DNA of 64,000 bases from Exiguobacterium artemiae 255-15 (GCF_000019905.1 NC_010556.1:274001-338000), one strand, 5' to 3'; shown: positions 7,845 to 16,874, numbered from the stretch's first letter. Notes: generated by a model not told the origin, from the letters alone. Translations and numbers: made by a program.

Positions 7845-9280
7845 TGATCGAGTCCGCCAATCGATACATATTTGGTCTCGAGGTAGGCTTCGAGACCTTC
7901 CGATCCGCCTTCACGACCGACGCCGGACTGTTTCATGCCGCCGAAAGGAGCCTGGGCAGCTGAAGGCACACCGTCATTCCATCCGACGATTCCGTAATCG
8001 AGATGCTCGATGGCTTTAAAAGCGCGGGCATAGTTGTTCGTAAAGACATAAGAGGCGAGGCCAAACGGCGTTTGATTGGCATAATGAACGGCTTCTTCAT
8101 CTGAACTCACACGCTGGACAGGCGCAACCGGACCAAACGTTTCTTCGTTCATGATCAGCATTTGCGGCGTAACGTCAGCGAGTACAGTTGCTTCATAGTA
8201 GTAGACATCATTGTCGTCGTCGGTTTGTCCGGATCCGCCGGTCACGATGCGGGCACCGGCCGAGGTGGCATCATCGACATGTTTTTTGACCTTATCGTAT
8301 CCGGCCTTATTGATCATCGGACCGATTTTCGTCTCCTGATCGAGTCCGTTGCCGGTTTTCAGTTTTGCTGTTTCCTGACCGAGCTTTTCGACGAATTCGT
8401 CATAAATCGAGTCCGAAACATAAATCCGGTTACCGCAGACACACGTCTGGCCGCCGTTACGGAACTTCGATTTAATCGTTTCTCTGACGGCAAGATCGAG
8501 ATCGCAATCGTCAAAGACAAGAATTGGAGCATGTCCACCGAGTTCGAGAGACATCGCTTTGATGGTCTCCGCACCTTGAGCCATCAACGTCCGACCGACT
8601 TCCGTCGACCCCGTGAACGTGATTTTGGCGACATGCGGATGTGTCGCCAGCGATTCGCCTAAGTCTTTCCCGCTTCCGGTCACGGCATTGACGACGCCGT
8701 CCGGAATCCCGACTTCCTGGCAGAGCTCGAGCAGACGGAGTGCCGTCAATGGAGTAGCCGTCGGTGGTTTTAAGACAAACGTACAGCCTGCGACGAGCGC
8801 CGGGGCTAACTTTCGGGTAATCATCGCAGCCGGGAAGTTCCACGGGGTAATCGCAGCGACGACCCCGACCGGTTGTTTGATGACATGAAGGCGTTTCGTC
8901 GCATCGTGTGACGGGATGATACGCCCGTAGGCCCGCTTTCCTTCTTCCGCAAACCATTTGACGAAGTTTGCTGCGTATTCGACTTCACCTTCCGATTCCG
9001 CAAGCGGTTTTCCCATCTCGAGTGTCATCAAGCGGGCCAATTCGTCTTTTTTCTCGAGCATCTTCGCATACAACTTTTCAAGAAGAGCTGCTCGTTCGTA
9101 CACGGTCCGTTTCGACCAGTCGGGGAAAGCGTTGTGAGCCGCTTCGACGGCATCGTTGACGTCAGATTTCGTTCCGTTTGGTACACTGCCGACGACTTCA
9201 CCTGTCGCCGGATTTTTGACATCCGTCCGTTCACGTCCCTGATCGAGCCACTGTCCATTGATTAAAAACTTCCCATTCAT
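7841..9280 (-). CDS. gabD: NAD(P)-dependent succinate-semialdehyde dehydrogenase-like ALDH
   Basis: A 479-residue aldehyde dehydrogenase of the GabD type, oxidising an aldehyde to the acid. Motifs present are TPWNFPAAMITRK (cofactor), FTGSTEVGR, the catalytic Glu in SLELGGHAP (about 255) and the catalytic Cys in GGQTCVCGNRIYV (about 289), with the double-Cys CVC typical of succinate-semialdehyde dehydrogenases. A ribosome site AAGGGGG precedes ATG 9280. It is the first gene of an operon with the TPP enzyme (4-base overlap) and ytxJ. No GABA transaminase or permease gene is present, so the substrate is more likely supplied by the overlapping decarboxylase. Confidence 0.88.
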   Translation of the reverse strand: MNGKFLINGQWLDQGRERTDVKNPATGEVVGSVPNGTKSDVNDAVEAAHNAFPDWSKRTVYERAALLEKLYAKMLEKKDELARLMTLEMGKPLAESEGEVEYAANFVKWFAEEGKRAYGRIIPSHDATKRLHVIKQPVGVVAAITPWNFPAAMITRKLAPALVAGCTFVLKPPTATPLTALRLLELCQEVGIPDGVVNAVTGSGKDLGESLATHPHVAKITFTGSTEVGRTLMAQGAETIKAMSLELGGHAPILVFDDCDLDLAVRETIKSKFRNGGQTCVCGNRIYVSDSIYDEFVEKLGQETAKLKTGNGLDQETKIGPMINKAGYDKVKKHVDDATSAGARIVTGGSGQTDDDNDVYYYEATVLADVTPQMLIMNEETFGPVAPVQRVSSDEEAVHYANQTPFGLASYVFTNNYARAFKAIEHLDYGIVGWNDGVPSAAQAPFGGMKQSGVGREGGSEGLEAYLETKYVSIGGLDQ

Positions 9281-9496
9281 CTTACAGAATCCCCCTTTTT
9301 AATTCGCATTGTTAAGGATATACCCGAAGATTGAAAAAAAGATTCTCTTTTCCGAAAAAGGTTGTGCAAAAGGCTAGAAATTGATCGATAAACAGTGTAG
9401 GATAATTCAGTAAATGTAATGTATTTTCTCGATAATAATTCGTAAAGAAATGAAATTTCTGCATGTATGTGAAGTGATGGAGAATGTCTTGAATCA

Positions 9497-9556
9497 TTGA
9501 CATTCCAACTAGGTTTGATAAGATGAATATAGGGTAATTGCGCAATCGGTTGCGCT
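9497..9556 (+). promoter_or_regulatory. promoter and LacI-type operator of the alpha-glucosidase gene
   Basis: TTGACA at 9497-9502 and TAAGAT at 9519-9524 (16-base spacing) form a candidate promoter. Just downstream, GCGCAA-TCGG-TTGCGC at 9540-9555 is a perfect inverted repeat with the central-CG character of LacI/GalR-family (MalR-like) operators. It sits where a bound repressor would block transcription. The rest of 9281-9649 holds no gene that I can support. Confidence 0.65.
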
Positions 9557-9649
9557 TAAATGAAATCTACCGAGAAACGATATAAAACATCGAGAATTAC
9601 TATAAAAAAACGGACAACAAAGACTGAAATACGAGAGGATTTATCCATA

Positions 9650-11350
9650 ATGACACAAATGATACCGCGTCCGGAAACGGCACAAAAAACACTTACACGA
9701 GCTTGGTGGAAAGAAGCCGTTGCTTACCAAATCTATCCGCGCAGCTTTTATGATGCAAACAATGATGGAATCGGCGATATCCCGGGTATCATTGCCAAGT
9801 TGGATTATCTAAAAGATCTCGGAGTCGATGTATTATGGATTTGCCCAATGTTTAAATCACCGAATGATGACAACGGATATGACATCAGTGATTATGAAGA
9901 CATCATGGACGAATTCGGAACGATGGCCGATTTTGATTTATTAATGGAAGAAGCACATAAACGTGACATTAAAGTATTACTCGATTTGGTCGTCAACCAC
10001 ACGTCGGATGAACACCCGTGGTTCCTCGAATCCCGTTCGTCAAAAGACAACGACAAACGGGATTGGTACATCTGGAAAGATGCCGTCAACGGTGGCGAAC
10101 CGAACAACTGGGAAAGTATTTTCGGAGGATCGGCTTGGGAATACGACGAAAAAACGGAACAATACTTCCTCCACGTTTTCTCACGCCGTCAGCCGGACTT
10201 GAACTGGCGTAATAAAGACATGCGTCAGGCCGTCTATACGATGATCAACTGGTGGCTCGATAAAGGGGTCGACGGATTCCGGATCGATGCCATCAGCCAC
10301 ATTAACAAAGATCAATCGTACGCGGATCTTCCGAATCCACTCGGGATGCCGCATGTGCCATCGTTTGAGATGCACATGAATGTCGAAGGAATCCACGAAT
10401 ACCTTGAAGAATTGAAAAACGAGACGTTCTCAAAATACGACATCATGACAGTCGGTGAAGCGAACGGTGTAACGCCTGAAGAAGCCGATCTTTGGGTCGG
10501 AGAAGAAAACGGTAAGATGAACATGGTCTTCCAGTTTGAACACATGGACCTGTGGCGGGCTGACGCGGAAAAAGGCGTCGACGTTGTCAAACTGAAACAA
10601 GTTTTGACGAAATGGCAAAAAGGACTTGAAGAAACAGGCTGGAACGCACTGTATCTTGAAAACCACGATAAGGTCCGCTCCGTCTCCCTTTGGGGTGATG
10701 AAGGACAATACTGGAAACAAAGCGCGAAGTCACTTGCGATGATGTATTTCTTCATGCAAGGAACACCGTTCATCTATCAAGGACAAGAAATCGGGATGAC
10801 GAACGTCCAGTTCCCGGATATCTCCGACTACGATGATGTCGCGACGAAAAACATGTACAACATGCAACTGGCATCAGGGAAAACACATGAAGAGATCATG
10901 GAAGTCATCTGGAACTCGTCGCGTGATAACTCCCGGACACCGATGCAGTGGACAAATGAACAAAACGGCGGTTTCTCGGAACAATCCCCATGGTTCGGTG
11001 TCAATCCGAACTTTGCCGACATCAACGTGGCGGCGCAGCAAGCCGATGAGGATTCGATCCTGAACTTCTATAAACGGATGATTCAAATCCGGAAGATGGA
11101 AGAGACGTTGATTTACGGAGAATACGATCTCATTCTTCCGGAAGATACAAAAGTCTATGGTTACACGCGGACGCTCGGAAACGAACAGTTCCTGATTGTG
11201 ACGAACCTGAAAGACGAAGTGGCGGAAGTCGACACCGACATCATCCTCCATTCGGATAACATCATGCTTGCGAACTATGAGACAACGTATCATGAAGGAA
11301 CCGAACTCACGCTTCAACCTTTTGAAGCACGCCTGTACCGCGTACGTTAA
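9650..11350 (+). CDS. malL: alpha-glucosidase / oligo-glucosidase, GH13
   Basis: A cytoplasmic 566-residue glycoside hydrolase of family 13 (subfamily 31) that cleaves glucose from the non-reducing end of maltose- or isomaltose-type sugars. Typical features are WWKEAVAYQIYPRSF at the N-terminus, the calcium-loop-like DANNDGIGD, region I DLVVNHTSDEH, nucleophile Asp in GFRIDAISHI, acid/base Glu in TVGEANG and transition-state Asp in LENHDKVR. Ala follows the nucleophile where isomaltases usually have Val, which points toward alpha-1,4 preference, but only weakly. The start is ATG 9650 (MTQMIPRPETA) with GAGAGG upstream; an open frame from 9560 lies directly behind the operator and is likely 5' leader. 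No transporter gene is adjacent. Confidence 0.9.
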   Translation: MTQMIPRPETAQKTLTRAWWKEAVAYQIYPRSFYDANNDGIGDIPGIIAKLDYLKDLGVDVLWICPMFKSPNDDNGYDISDYEDIMDEFGTMADFDLLMEEAHKRDIKVLLDLVVNHTSDEHPWFLESRSSKDNDKRDWYIWKDAVNGGEPNNWESIFGGSAWEYDEKTEQYFLHVFSRRQPDLNWRNKDMRQAVYTMINWWLDKGVDGFRIDAISHINKDQSYADLPNPLGMPHVPSFEMHMNVEGIHEYLEELKNETFSKYDIMTVGEANGVTPEEADLWVGEENGKMNMVFQFEHMDLWRADAEKGVDVVKLKQVLTKWQKGLEETGWNALYLENHDKVRSVSLWGDEGQYWKQSAKSLAMMYFFMQGTPFIYQGQEIGMTNVQFPDISDYDDVATKNMYNMQLASGKTHEEIMEVIWNSSRDNSRTPMQWTNEQNGGFSEQSPWFGVNPNFADINVAAQQADEDSILNFYKRMIQIRKMEETLIYGEYDLILPEDTKVYGYTRTLGNEQFLIVTNLKDEVAEVDTDIILHSDNIMLANYETTYHEGTELTLQPFEARLYRVR

Positions 11351-11355
11351 AACAA

Positions 11356-11388
11356 GGCTGGATTTGGCAGATGCCGAATCCAGCTTTT
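11356..11388 (+). terminator. terminator after the alpha-glucosidase gene
   Basis: Stem GCTGGATT (11357-11364) with AATCCAGC (11377-11384), extended by an inner GGC/GCC, followed by TTTT. The T run is short, so some read-through to the next gene is possible. Confidence 0.65.
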
Positions 11389-11463
11389 GCTGTCGCTAAA
11401 AAAGAAATCAAGAAGATGCAGGACAGAAGAAAATCGTGTACGCTAGACGATGAGGTGATAGAA

Positions 11464-11886
11464 GTGAAACCAGTACGTTATCCGGTCCGCCTGCGACAAG
11501 TGACATCGATTCAGGATGACGCGATGCGGGAGTCCGTTGAATTAGAAGCAGACGGGACTTTGTTTGAAACAAAAGACGGGTTTGCCCTGAAGTTCATGCA
11601 AGAAGATGAACAACCGATTGATACGACCATCAAGTGGTCGCACGATCAAGTTGCCCTGAACCGGAAAGGTCCGGTCTCAATGCACCATGTCTTCATTTTG
11701 GGTCAAAAAACCAAAAGTGGTTATGAGAGTCAGTTTGGTCAGATGGTGATGGAGACGGAAACGGCAACGATTGAAATGACAGAACAACGTATGCAATTCC
11801 AATACGATCTGATGATGAATCATCAGCCGGTCGGTCTGTATACGATTGAATTAACTTGGGAACGGAGTGAAACACATGGCGTTTGA
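11464..11886 (+). CDS. ywiB: DUF1934 family protein (YwiB-like)
   Basis: A 140-residue predicted beta-barrel protein of the DUF1934 family, similar in size to YwiB of Bacillus subtilis, function unknown. The family pattern is visible: paired strands with ADGTLFETKDGFALKFMQ, VALNRKGPVSMHHVF and TATIEMTEQRMQFQYDLMMNHQPVGLYTIELTW near the C-terminus. The start is GTG 11464 (VKPVRYPVRLRQ), with GAGGTG six bases upstream; the frame remains open to an ATG at 11371 that lies within the preceding terminator. It overlaps the next gene by 11 bases, so the two are probably co-translated. Confidence 0.75.
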   Translation: MKPVRYPVRLRQVTSIQDDAMRESVELEADGTLFETKDGFALKFMQEDEQPIDTTIKWSHDQVALNRKGPVSMHHVFILGQKTKSGYESQFGQMVMETETATIEMTEQRMQFQYDLMMNHQPVGLYTIELTWERSETHGV

Positions 11887-12295
11887 ACAAACCGTAAAAG
11901 AAATGGAACAGATGCTCGAAGAAGATTGGTTTGAATGGTTAGAGAATGACGAGCCGAAATACAATGAATGGCGCGATCAACTCGAAGCACTGGCAGAACA
12001 GGTCATGACGGAATACAATTCGAAAGTCGATTCCGATGCGATTGATTCGTTATTATTGATCAACGAAGATTTACCGGTCTTGTACGGAGAAGATACGGTC
12101 ATGCTCTACACAGCGTTACTTCATGCACGCAAGGAAGATGATTCGGTCTACGAACGTTACTTGACGATTTTAGGGGCGTTTTCAGAAGAAAATCATCCGG
12201 CGCTCCGTGAAGTCGAACAGGCCGTGTCGAAAAAAGATTACAAAACAGCATATGCACGTGCCGTTAAATTACCGCAATCGCTTGGATTAGAATAA
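11876..12295 (+). CDS. conserved hypothetical acidic helical protein
   Basis: A 139-residue acidic, mostly helical protein starting MAFEQTVKEMEQMLEEDWFEWLEND. No signal peptide or membrane segment is visible. ATG 11876 has a CGGAGTG ribosome site and lies inside the end of ywiB. I do not recognise a domain; the second half (YERYLTILGAFSEENHPALREVEQAVSKKDYKTAYARAVKLPQSLGLE) looks like a pair of helical hairpins. It is closed by its own terminator and likely forms a two-gene operon with ywiB. Confidence 0.7.
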   Translation: MAFEQTVKEMEQMLEEDWFEWLENDEPKYNEWRDQLEALAEQVMTEYNSKVDSDAIDSLLLINEDLPVLYGEDTVMLYTALLHARKEDDSVYERYLTILGAFSEENHPALREVEQAVSKKDYKTAYARAVKLPQSLGLE

Positions 12296-12304
12296 GTACG
12301 TGCC

Positions 12305-12348
12305 AGAGCAGTTCCATTCAAAGGATATTTGAACGGGCTGCTTTTTTT
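12305..12348 (+). terminator. terminator after the ywiB operon
   Basis: Nested hairpin AGCAG...TTCAAA-GGATA-TTTGAA...CTGCT followed by seven T. Confidence 0.8.
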
Positions 12349-12375
12349 GATGTTCATGACAAAGGGGGAATCAGC

Positions 12376-12816
12376 ATGAGAACGTTATACCGGATTGTCG
12401 TCGGGATTGTCAGACAGGGGGATCAGTTGCTGTTGGTCAAAAATCAGGCGGATGGGGAAAGAGCGGTGTGGAGTCTGCCGGGTGGTGTGATTGAAGCTGG
12501 CGAGACGCTGGCGGACGCTTTAAAACGGGAGATGGCAGAAGAAACCGGACTGTCCGTCGAGACGTTCGAACTGGCATACGTGACAGAAAACTTCATCGAA
12601 CAGTTTGACGCCCACAGTCTCGTTACCTATTTTGAATGTACGATCAGAGGCGAATTGTTACCAAATGATCCTGACCGAGAAGTCGTCGACAGTCAGTGGG
12701 TGCCGATCGAACAGTTGGGGGACTATCTCCTGAATCGTGATGTGCTTGAACCGTTGCAGGATTATTTGAATAAAGCATCTAAATCTTATTATTTGTATGA
12801 ACAGATGGTCTGGTAA
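12376..12816 (+). CDS. Nudix hydrolase
   Basis: A 146-residue Nudix protein with a complete box: GGVIEAGETLADALKREMAEETGL at about residues 36-59, giving the Mg2+-binding REMAEE. Nudix enzymes hydrolyse nucleoside diphosphates linked to another group; the substrate here cannot be told. AAAGGGGGA precedes the ATG. The next gene begins 43 bases after the stop, so they may be co-transcribed. Confidence 0.9.
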   Translation: MRTLYRIVVGIVRQGDQLLLVKNQADGERAVWSLPGGVIEAGETLADALKREMAEETGLSVETFELAYVTENFIEQFDAHSLVTYFECTIRGELLPNDPDREVVDSQWVPIEQLGDYLLNRDVLEPLQDYLNKASKSYYLYEQMVW

Positions 12817-12859
12817 TCGGGTAAAAGAGATAGAAAAGTTAAGCGATGGAGGCGATGAG

Positions 12860-13903
12860 ATGAAAGCTGTTCAAGTCAATGGATATGGTGGTGTCGAGCA
12901 ACTCGAAGTCGTGGAACGTCCGGTCCCGACACCGCGCGCTGGGGAAGTCCTGGTCGAAGTGAAAGCATGCGGCATCAACAACACAGAAATTTGGATGCGA
13001 GAAGGCGCCTACGGAACGGATGACAAATCGGGTTGGAAACCGGAGGGCGTTCAGTTTCCCCGTGTCCCGGGTTCCGATATCAGCGGCCGGATCATTGAAG
13101 TCGGGAGCGGTGTTGATCCCTCCCGGGTTGGTCAAGATGTCGTCCTGTTTCCGTTTACTTCAAGTGGCGCCGATGGAACGGAACACATCAGTGAAGATAT
13201 GTCGTTCATCGGATCGGAGTATGACGGGGGATATGCCGAGTATGTCGTCTGGCCGGCAACGCTCTGTTACGACATGCCGCTTGACGATTACGTCAAAAGT
13301 GCTGTTTTTTCCGTCAGTGGCTTGACGGCATGGCATATGAACGAACAACTCCAGTTACAGCCGGGACAAACCGTCCTCGTAACCGGAGCAAGCGGCGGTG
13401 TCGGCTCGTTGAACGTTCAAATCGCCTCGCGGGTGTTTGGAGCAACTGTGATTGCCGTCGTCGGCGACATGAAGATCGAACAGGAATTGAAGCGTCTTGG
13501 GGCGAAATACGTCGTGTCTTACCGTTCCGATCAATTGACAGAAGACATCCTAGCTGTTAACAGCGGACCAGTTGACGCCGTACTCGATGTCGTCGGGGAT
13601 GCGTTATTTAAGACGGCTTTGGTGGTTCTGAAAAACGGCGGTAAATTCTGTATTTCCGGTTCTGCCGGCGGACAACAGACGAACCTCGATTTTCGGATGC
13701 TGTACCTGAAGCACTTAACATTTTACGGCTCAGTGCTTGGAACGCGTGACGAGTTCGGACGGATGCTTGAAGCGATTGCTGACGGTAAACTCGAACCGGT
13801 CATTGATCGGACGTTTCCGCTTGAGGAAGCGGCGGCAGCCCAGTCGTATTTTAAAGAGACAGGCAAACTCGGGAAAATCGTGTTGATACTGAAGGCGGAT
13901 TGA
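12860..13903 (+). CDS. MDR-family zinc-type alcohol dehydrogenase/quinone reductase-like protein
   Basis: A 347-residue medium-chain dehydrogenase/reductase. The N-terminal GroES-like domain (MKAVQVNGYGGVEQLEVVERPVPTP) is followed by the cofactor domain with VLVTGASGGVGSLNVQIA (about 170-187), the NADPH-binding AxxGxxG-type loop of quinone oxidoreductases. The structural-zinc four-cysteine lobe is absent; an unusual acidic loop with GADGTEHISEDMSFIGSEYDGGYAEY replaces it. ATG 12860 is chosen for GGAGGCGATGAG upstream. The substrate is unknown. Confidence 0.85.
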   Translation: MKAVQVNGYGGVEQLEVVERPVPTPRAGEVLVEVKACGINNTEIWMREGAYGTDDKSGWKPEGVQFPRVPGSDISGRIIEVGSGVDPSRVGQDVVLFPFTSSGADGTEHISEDMSFIGSEYDGGYAEYVVWPATLCYDMPLDDYVKSAVFSVSGLTAWHMNEQLQLQPGQTVLVTGASGGVGSLNVQIASRVFGATVIAVVGDMKIEQELKRLGAKYVVSYRSDQLTEDILAVNSGPVDAVLDVVGDALFKTALVVLKNGGKFCISGSAGGQQTNLDFRMLYLKHLTFYGSVLGTRDEFGRMLEAIADGKLEPVIDRTFPLEEAAAAQSYFKETGKLGKIVLILKAD

Positions 13904-13955
13904 AGCATATAGTTTTTTTCTGGAGTAGTCTTGGGAAGCGAATAAATTCTCGATA

Positions 13956-14000
13956 ATTCAAAGAGGACACCGGAATTGAAATCCGGTGTCCTCTTTGAAT
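13956..14000 (+). terminator. long perfect hairpin, likely terminator
   Basis: A perfect 19-bp stem (13956-13974 with 13982-14000) and a 7-base loop. There is no U run after the stem; instead the base of the stem itself is AT-rich (CTTTGAAT), which can serve as the terminator tail in either direction. It lies between convergent genes. Confidence 0.6.
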
Positions 14001-14057
14001 ATGAAGAGTGACGCATCCGTCATCCTTATTTTTTAGAGATAGTTACAGGAAAGAGTA

Positions 14058-14408
14058 TTACACTGCTGATTGTGAAGTCGGAGTTTCAGATAACAACTTT
14101 GCATGAATTCCACGTTGTTTTAATGCTTGTTGGAATGAATGGTCAATCGGACGATAGCCTTTTTCGATTAAATCATTGATGTAAATTTTATTGTATAAGA
14201 AAGAAAAGACGATATTGACAATCCATCCCCCGAAACCGGCAGTCAAAAGTGTAGTGACGATACCGACAATCAATTGAATCAATCCCCATTTAATATCGCC
14301 TCGGAAAAATGCTGGAAAGAATCCAAAAAAGAATGTTGTCCATGAGAATCCTGCTTTTACTTCTTTAATTAAGCCGCTTGAATGTTGTAAAATTCCGTTC
14401 AAAGCCAA
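14058..14408 (-). CDS. small membrane protein, DUF2628-like
   Basis: A 116-residue protein with a hydrophobic core: [65 protein letters not shown], about two to three membrane helices, with soluble ends. The segment resembles the DUF2628 family; function unknown. No ATG exists at the front. TTG 14408 lies only two bases after GGAGGT; a second TTG at 14402 (starting LNGILQ) has better spacing and may be the true start. It is monocistronic. Confidence 0.7.
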   Translation of the reverse strand: MALNGILQHSSGLIKEVKAGFSWTTFFFGFFPAFFRGDIKWGLIQLIVGIVTTLLTAGFGGWIVNIVFSFLYNKIYINDLIEKGYRPIDHSFQQALKQRGIHAKLLSETPTSQSAV

Positions 14409-14530
14409 TTACCTCCTATAAAATATACATATATTAGAACTTTTTAATTTTAACCTACTTATTTTTCAATTTAAACGGTTTTTTTGTAAGGTATAGTCAA
14501 TGATTAAGATAGAAGAAAAAACAGTAAAAT

Positions 14531-14564
14531 AATGAATGAATAGTCATTCATTATATGCTATACT
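14531..14564 (+). promoter_or_regulatory. FadR operator and -10 of the fadF-like gene
   Basis: AATGAATGA-ATAG-TCATTCATT (14531-14552) is a perfect 9-bp-arm palindrome. Its core TGAATGAATAGTCATTCA (14533-14550) matches the published Bacillus subtilis FadR consensus TGAATGAMTANTCATTCA at every position. A -10 box TATACT follows at 14559-14564, so the repressor would cover the -35 region and relieve repression when long-chain acyl-CoA is present. Confidence 0.88.
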
Positions 14565-14604
14565 CATATCAAATAATGGCTTTAGGGGGAAAGGGGCTTG
14601 TTTT

Positions 14605-16737
14605 ATGGGGACATTTTTACTGATTAACTGGATCGCCTTCCTGCTTGTCGCAGGGTACGCGGGCTATTTATTCGTGACGCTTGTCAAGAGTCGGTACGAG
14701 GCGATTCGCCGGGGGAAAAAAGCGGAATGGACGCTGACGAACAAAGAACGTCTGAACGCGGTTCTCGTCAATGTCTTTGGGCAAAAGAAACTGCTGAAGG
14801 ACAAGAAAAGCGGGACGATTCATGTCATGATGTTTTACGGATTTTTACTCGTTCAATTTGGAGCGATTGATTTCATCTGGAAGGGGCTCGCAGTCGGACA
14901 ACGCTTCCCGCACATCCCGCTCGGTCCACTGTATCCGATTTTTACATTTTTCCAGGAAATCGTTATGCTCGTCATTCTGGTGGCGGTCGTTTGGGGATTC
15001 TACCGCCGCTATGTTGAAAAATTGGTCCGTCTAAAACGAAATTTCATGGCCGGACTGGCCTTGATTTTCATCGGTGGATTAATGATCGCGGTCCTATTTG
15101 GAAACGGATTTTTCCTCGTCTATGAAAATCATTCAACGTTCGGTGAACCGGTGGCATCGGCGATTGCGTTTTTATTCAGCTGGGTACCGCAACAAGTCGC
15201 CTTTGGATTGTTTGTCTTCTTCTGGTGGGCGCACTTACTGTTCTTACTCAGCTTCATGGTCTATATCCCGCAAGGCAAACACGCCCACCTGATTGCAGGA
15301 ACAGCCAACGTCTGGCTCGGCCGGACGTCAAAAGTCGGACGCCTCGCACCGATTGATCTGTCAGTCATGGAAGAAGCAGAAGACGACGAGGCAGAATTCA
15401 GCTTTGGTGTTAACCGGATTGAAGATTTTAATCAAAAGCAACTCGTTGACTTGTATGCCTGTGTCGAATGCGGCCGCTGTACGAATATGTGTCCGGCCAG
15501 CGGAACCGGAAAAATGCTGTCACCGATGGACCTGATCGTTAAACTGCGTGATCACCTGAATATGAAGACGGCGGCGATCACCCAAAAATCTCCGTGGGCA
15601 CCAGCGTTTGCCTTTGAAGGGTCACAGGGAAATCAGATTGCGTCACTTGCTGCGGCCGGACAGATGGATGTCGTTCCGGATTCGTTGATCGGTAACGTCA
15701 TCACTGAAGAAGAGATTTGGGCTTGCACGACATGCCGGAATTGTGAAGACCAATGTCCGGTCATGAACGAACACGTTGATAAAATCATCGACCTCCGTCG
15801 TCACCTTGTGATGATGGAAGGGAAAATGGATCCCGAGATGCAGCGGACGATGGCGAACATCGAACGCCAGGGGAATCCATGGGGGATGAACCGGAAAGAA
15901 CGCGAAAACTGGCGCAAAACGCGCGAAGAGCTGGTCGTCCCGACTGCAAAAGAAAAGAAAAAAGCCGGTGAAGAGTTCGAGTACCTCTTCTGGGTCGGCG
16001 CGATGGGCTCGTACGACAGCCGCAGTCAAAAAATCGCGATGGCGTTTGCACGGATCCTGAATGAAGCGGACATCTCGTTTGCGATTCTCGGAAATGATGA
16101 GAAAAACTCCGGTGATACACCACGCCGCATCGGGAATGAAGTTCTGTTCCAAGAACTCGCGGAAGCAAACATCAAATCGTTTGAGAAATACGATGTTAAA
16201 AAAATCGTCACGATTGATCCGCATGCGTACAATACGTTCAAAAACGAGTACCCGGACTTTGGTCTCAGCCCGGACGTCGAAGTGTATCACCATACGGAGC
16301 TGCTCGCCCGGTTGATTGATGATCAACGGATTAAACCGGTTCATGAGGTCAGTGAACGGGTCGTCTACCATGATTCGTGTTACCTCGGGCGTTACAATGA
16401 CATTTATGATGCACCACGTTATATCTTAGAGAAAATTCCGGGTATCACGCTTGTCGAAACGGAACGCAACCGGGAAAAAGGAATGTGTTGTGGAGCCGGC
16501 GGTGGGATGATGTGGCAGGAAGAAAAAGTCGGCGCACGGGTCAACGTCGCACGGACCGAACAGTTGTTGACGGTGCAACCATCCGTCATCGGATCAGCTT
16601 GTCCGTACTGCCTGACGATGCTCAGCGACGGAACGAAGGCGAAAGAGGTCGACGAGCAAGTCGCGACCTATGATGTCGTCGAACTGCTCGAACGGTCAAT
16701 CGTCGGAACACCAATGAAGGAAGCGGTAACAAACTAA
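14605..16737 (+). CDS. fadF: membrane iron-sulphur reductase, FadF/HdrD-like
   Basis: A 710-residue protein with an N-terminal membrane part of about five to six helices (nitrate-reductase gamma-like) and a cytoplasmic redox part. Two 4Fe-4S clusters are given by CVECGRCTNMCP (from about 286) and CTTCRNCEDQCP (from about 374). Two heterodisulfide-reductase CCG-type segments follow: HDSCYLGR (about 592) and GMCCGAGGGMMW (about 627). This architecture and size match Bacillus FadF (YwjF), thought to pass electrons from acyl-CoA oxidation via ETF to menaquinone. The perfect FadR box upstream supports a role in fatty-acid degradation. The start MGTFLLINWI (ATG 14605, AAAGGGG upstream) is chosen over an upstream frame that lies in the operator. 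Confidence 0.9.
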   Translation: MGTFLLINWIAFLLVAGYAGYLFVTLVKSRYEAIRRGKKAEWTLTNKERLNAVLVNVFGQKKLLKDKKSGTIHVMMFYGFLLVQFGAIDFIWKGLAVGQRFPHIPLGPLYPIFTFFQEIVMLVILVAVVWGFYRRYVEKLVRLKRNFMAGLALIFIGGLMIAVLFGNGFFLVYENHSTFGEPVASAIAFLFSWVPQQVAFGLFVFFWWAHLLFLLSFMVYIPQGKHAHLIAGTANVWLGRTSKVGRLAPIDLSVMEEAEDDEAEFSFGVNRIEDFNQKQLVDLYACVECGRCTNMCPASGTGKMLSPMDLIVKLRDHLNMKTAAITQKSPWAPAFAFEGSQGNQIASLAAAGQMDVVPDSLIGNVITEEEIWACTTCRNCEDQCPVMNEHVDKIIDLRRHLVMMEGKMDPEMQRTMANIERQGNPWGMNRKERENWRKTREELVVPTAKEKKKAGEEFEYLFWVGAMGSYDSRSQKIAMAFARILNEADISFAILGNDEKNSGDTPRRIGNEVLFQELAEANIKSFEKYDVKKIVTIDPHAYNTFKNEYPDFGLSPDVEVYHHTELLARLIDDQRIKPVHEVSERVVYHDSCYLGRYNDIYDAPRYILEKIPGITLVETERNREKGMCCGAGGGMMWQEEKVGARVNVARTEQLLTVQPSVIGSACPYCLTMLSDGTKAKEVDEQVATYDVVELLERSIVGTPMKEAVTN

Positions 16738-16763
16738 GTTTAAAAAATAGCTTGAGCAAACGG

Positions 16764-16796
16764 AACGTCTCCTCTAAGAAAGAGGGGGCGTTTTTT
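16764..16796 (+). terminator. terminator after fadF
   Basis: Stem AACGTCTCCTCT with AGAGGGGGCGTT (one bulge) and a T run, 27 bases after the fadF stop. Confidence 0.75.
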
Positions 16797-16874
16797 AAAG
16801 GTGCCTAATAAGCATAACGTTGTTGTGTACGGTTTAACCGTGGTATGATAAAAGCATTATTTAATGAGAGGGAG

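Noticed and set aside
15643-16371. 242-codon minus-strand open frame
   Set aside because: It is antisense to the iron-sulphur part of fadF, whose motifs prove the plus-strand reading.
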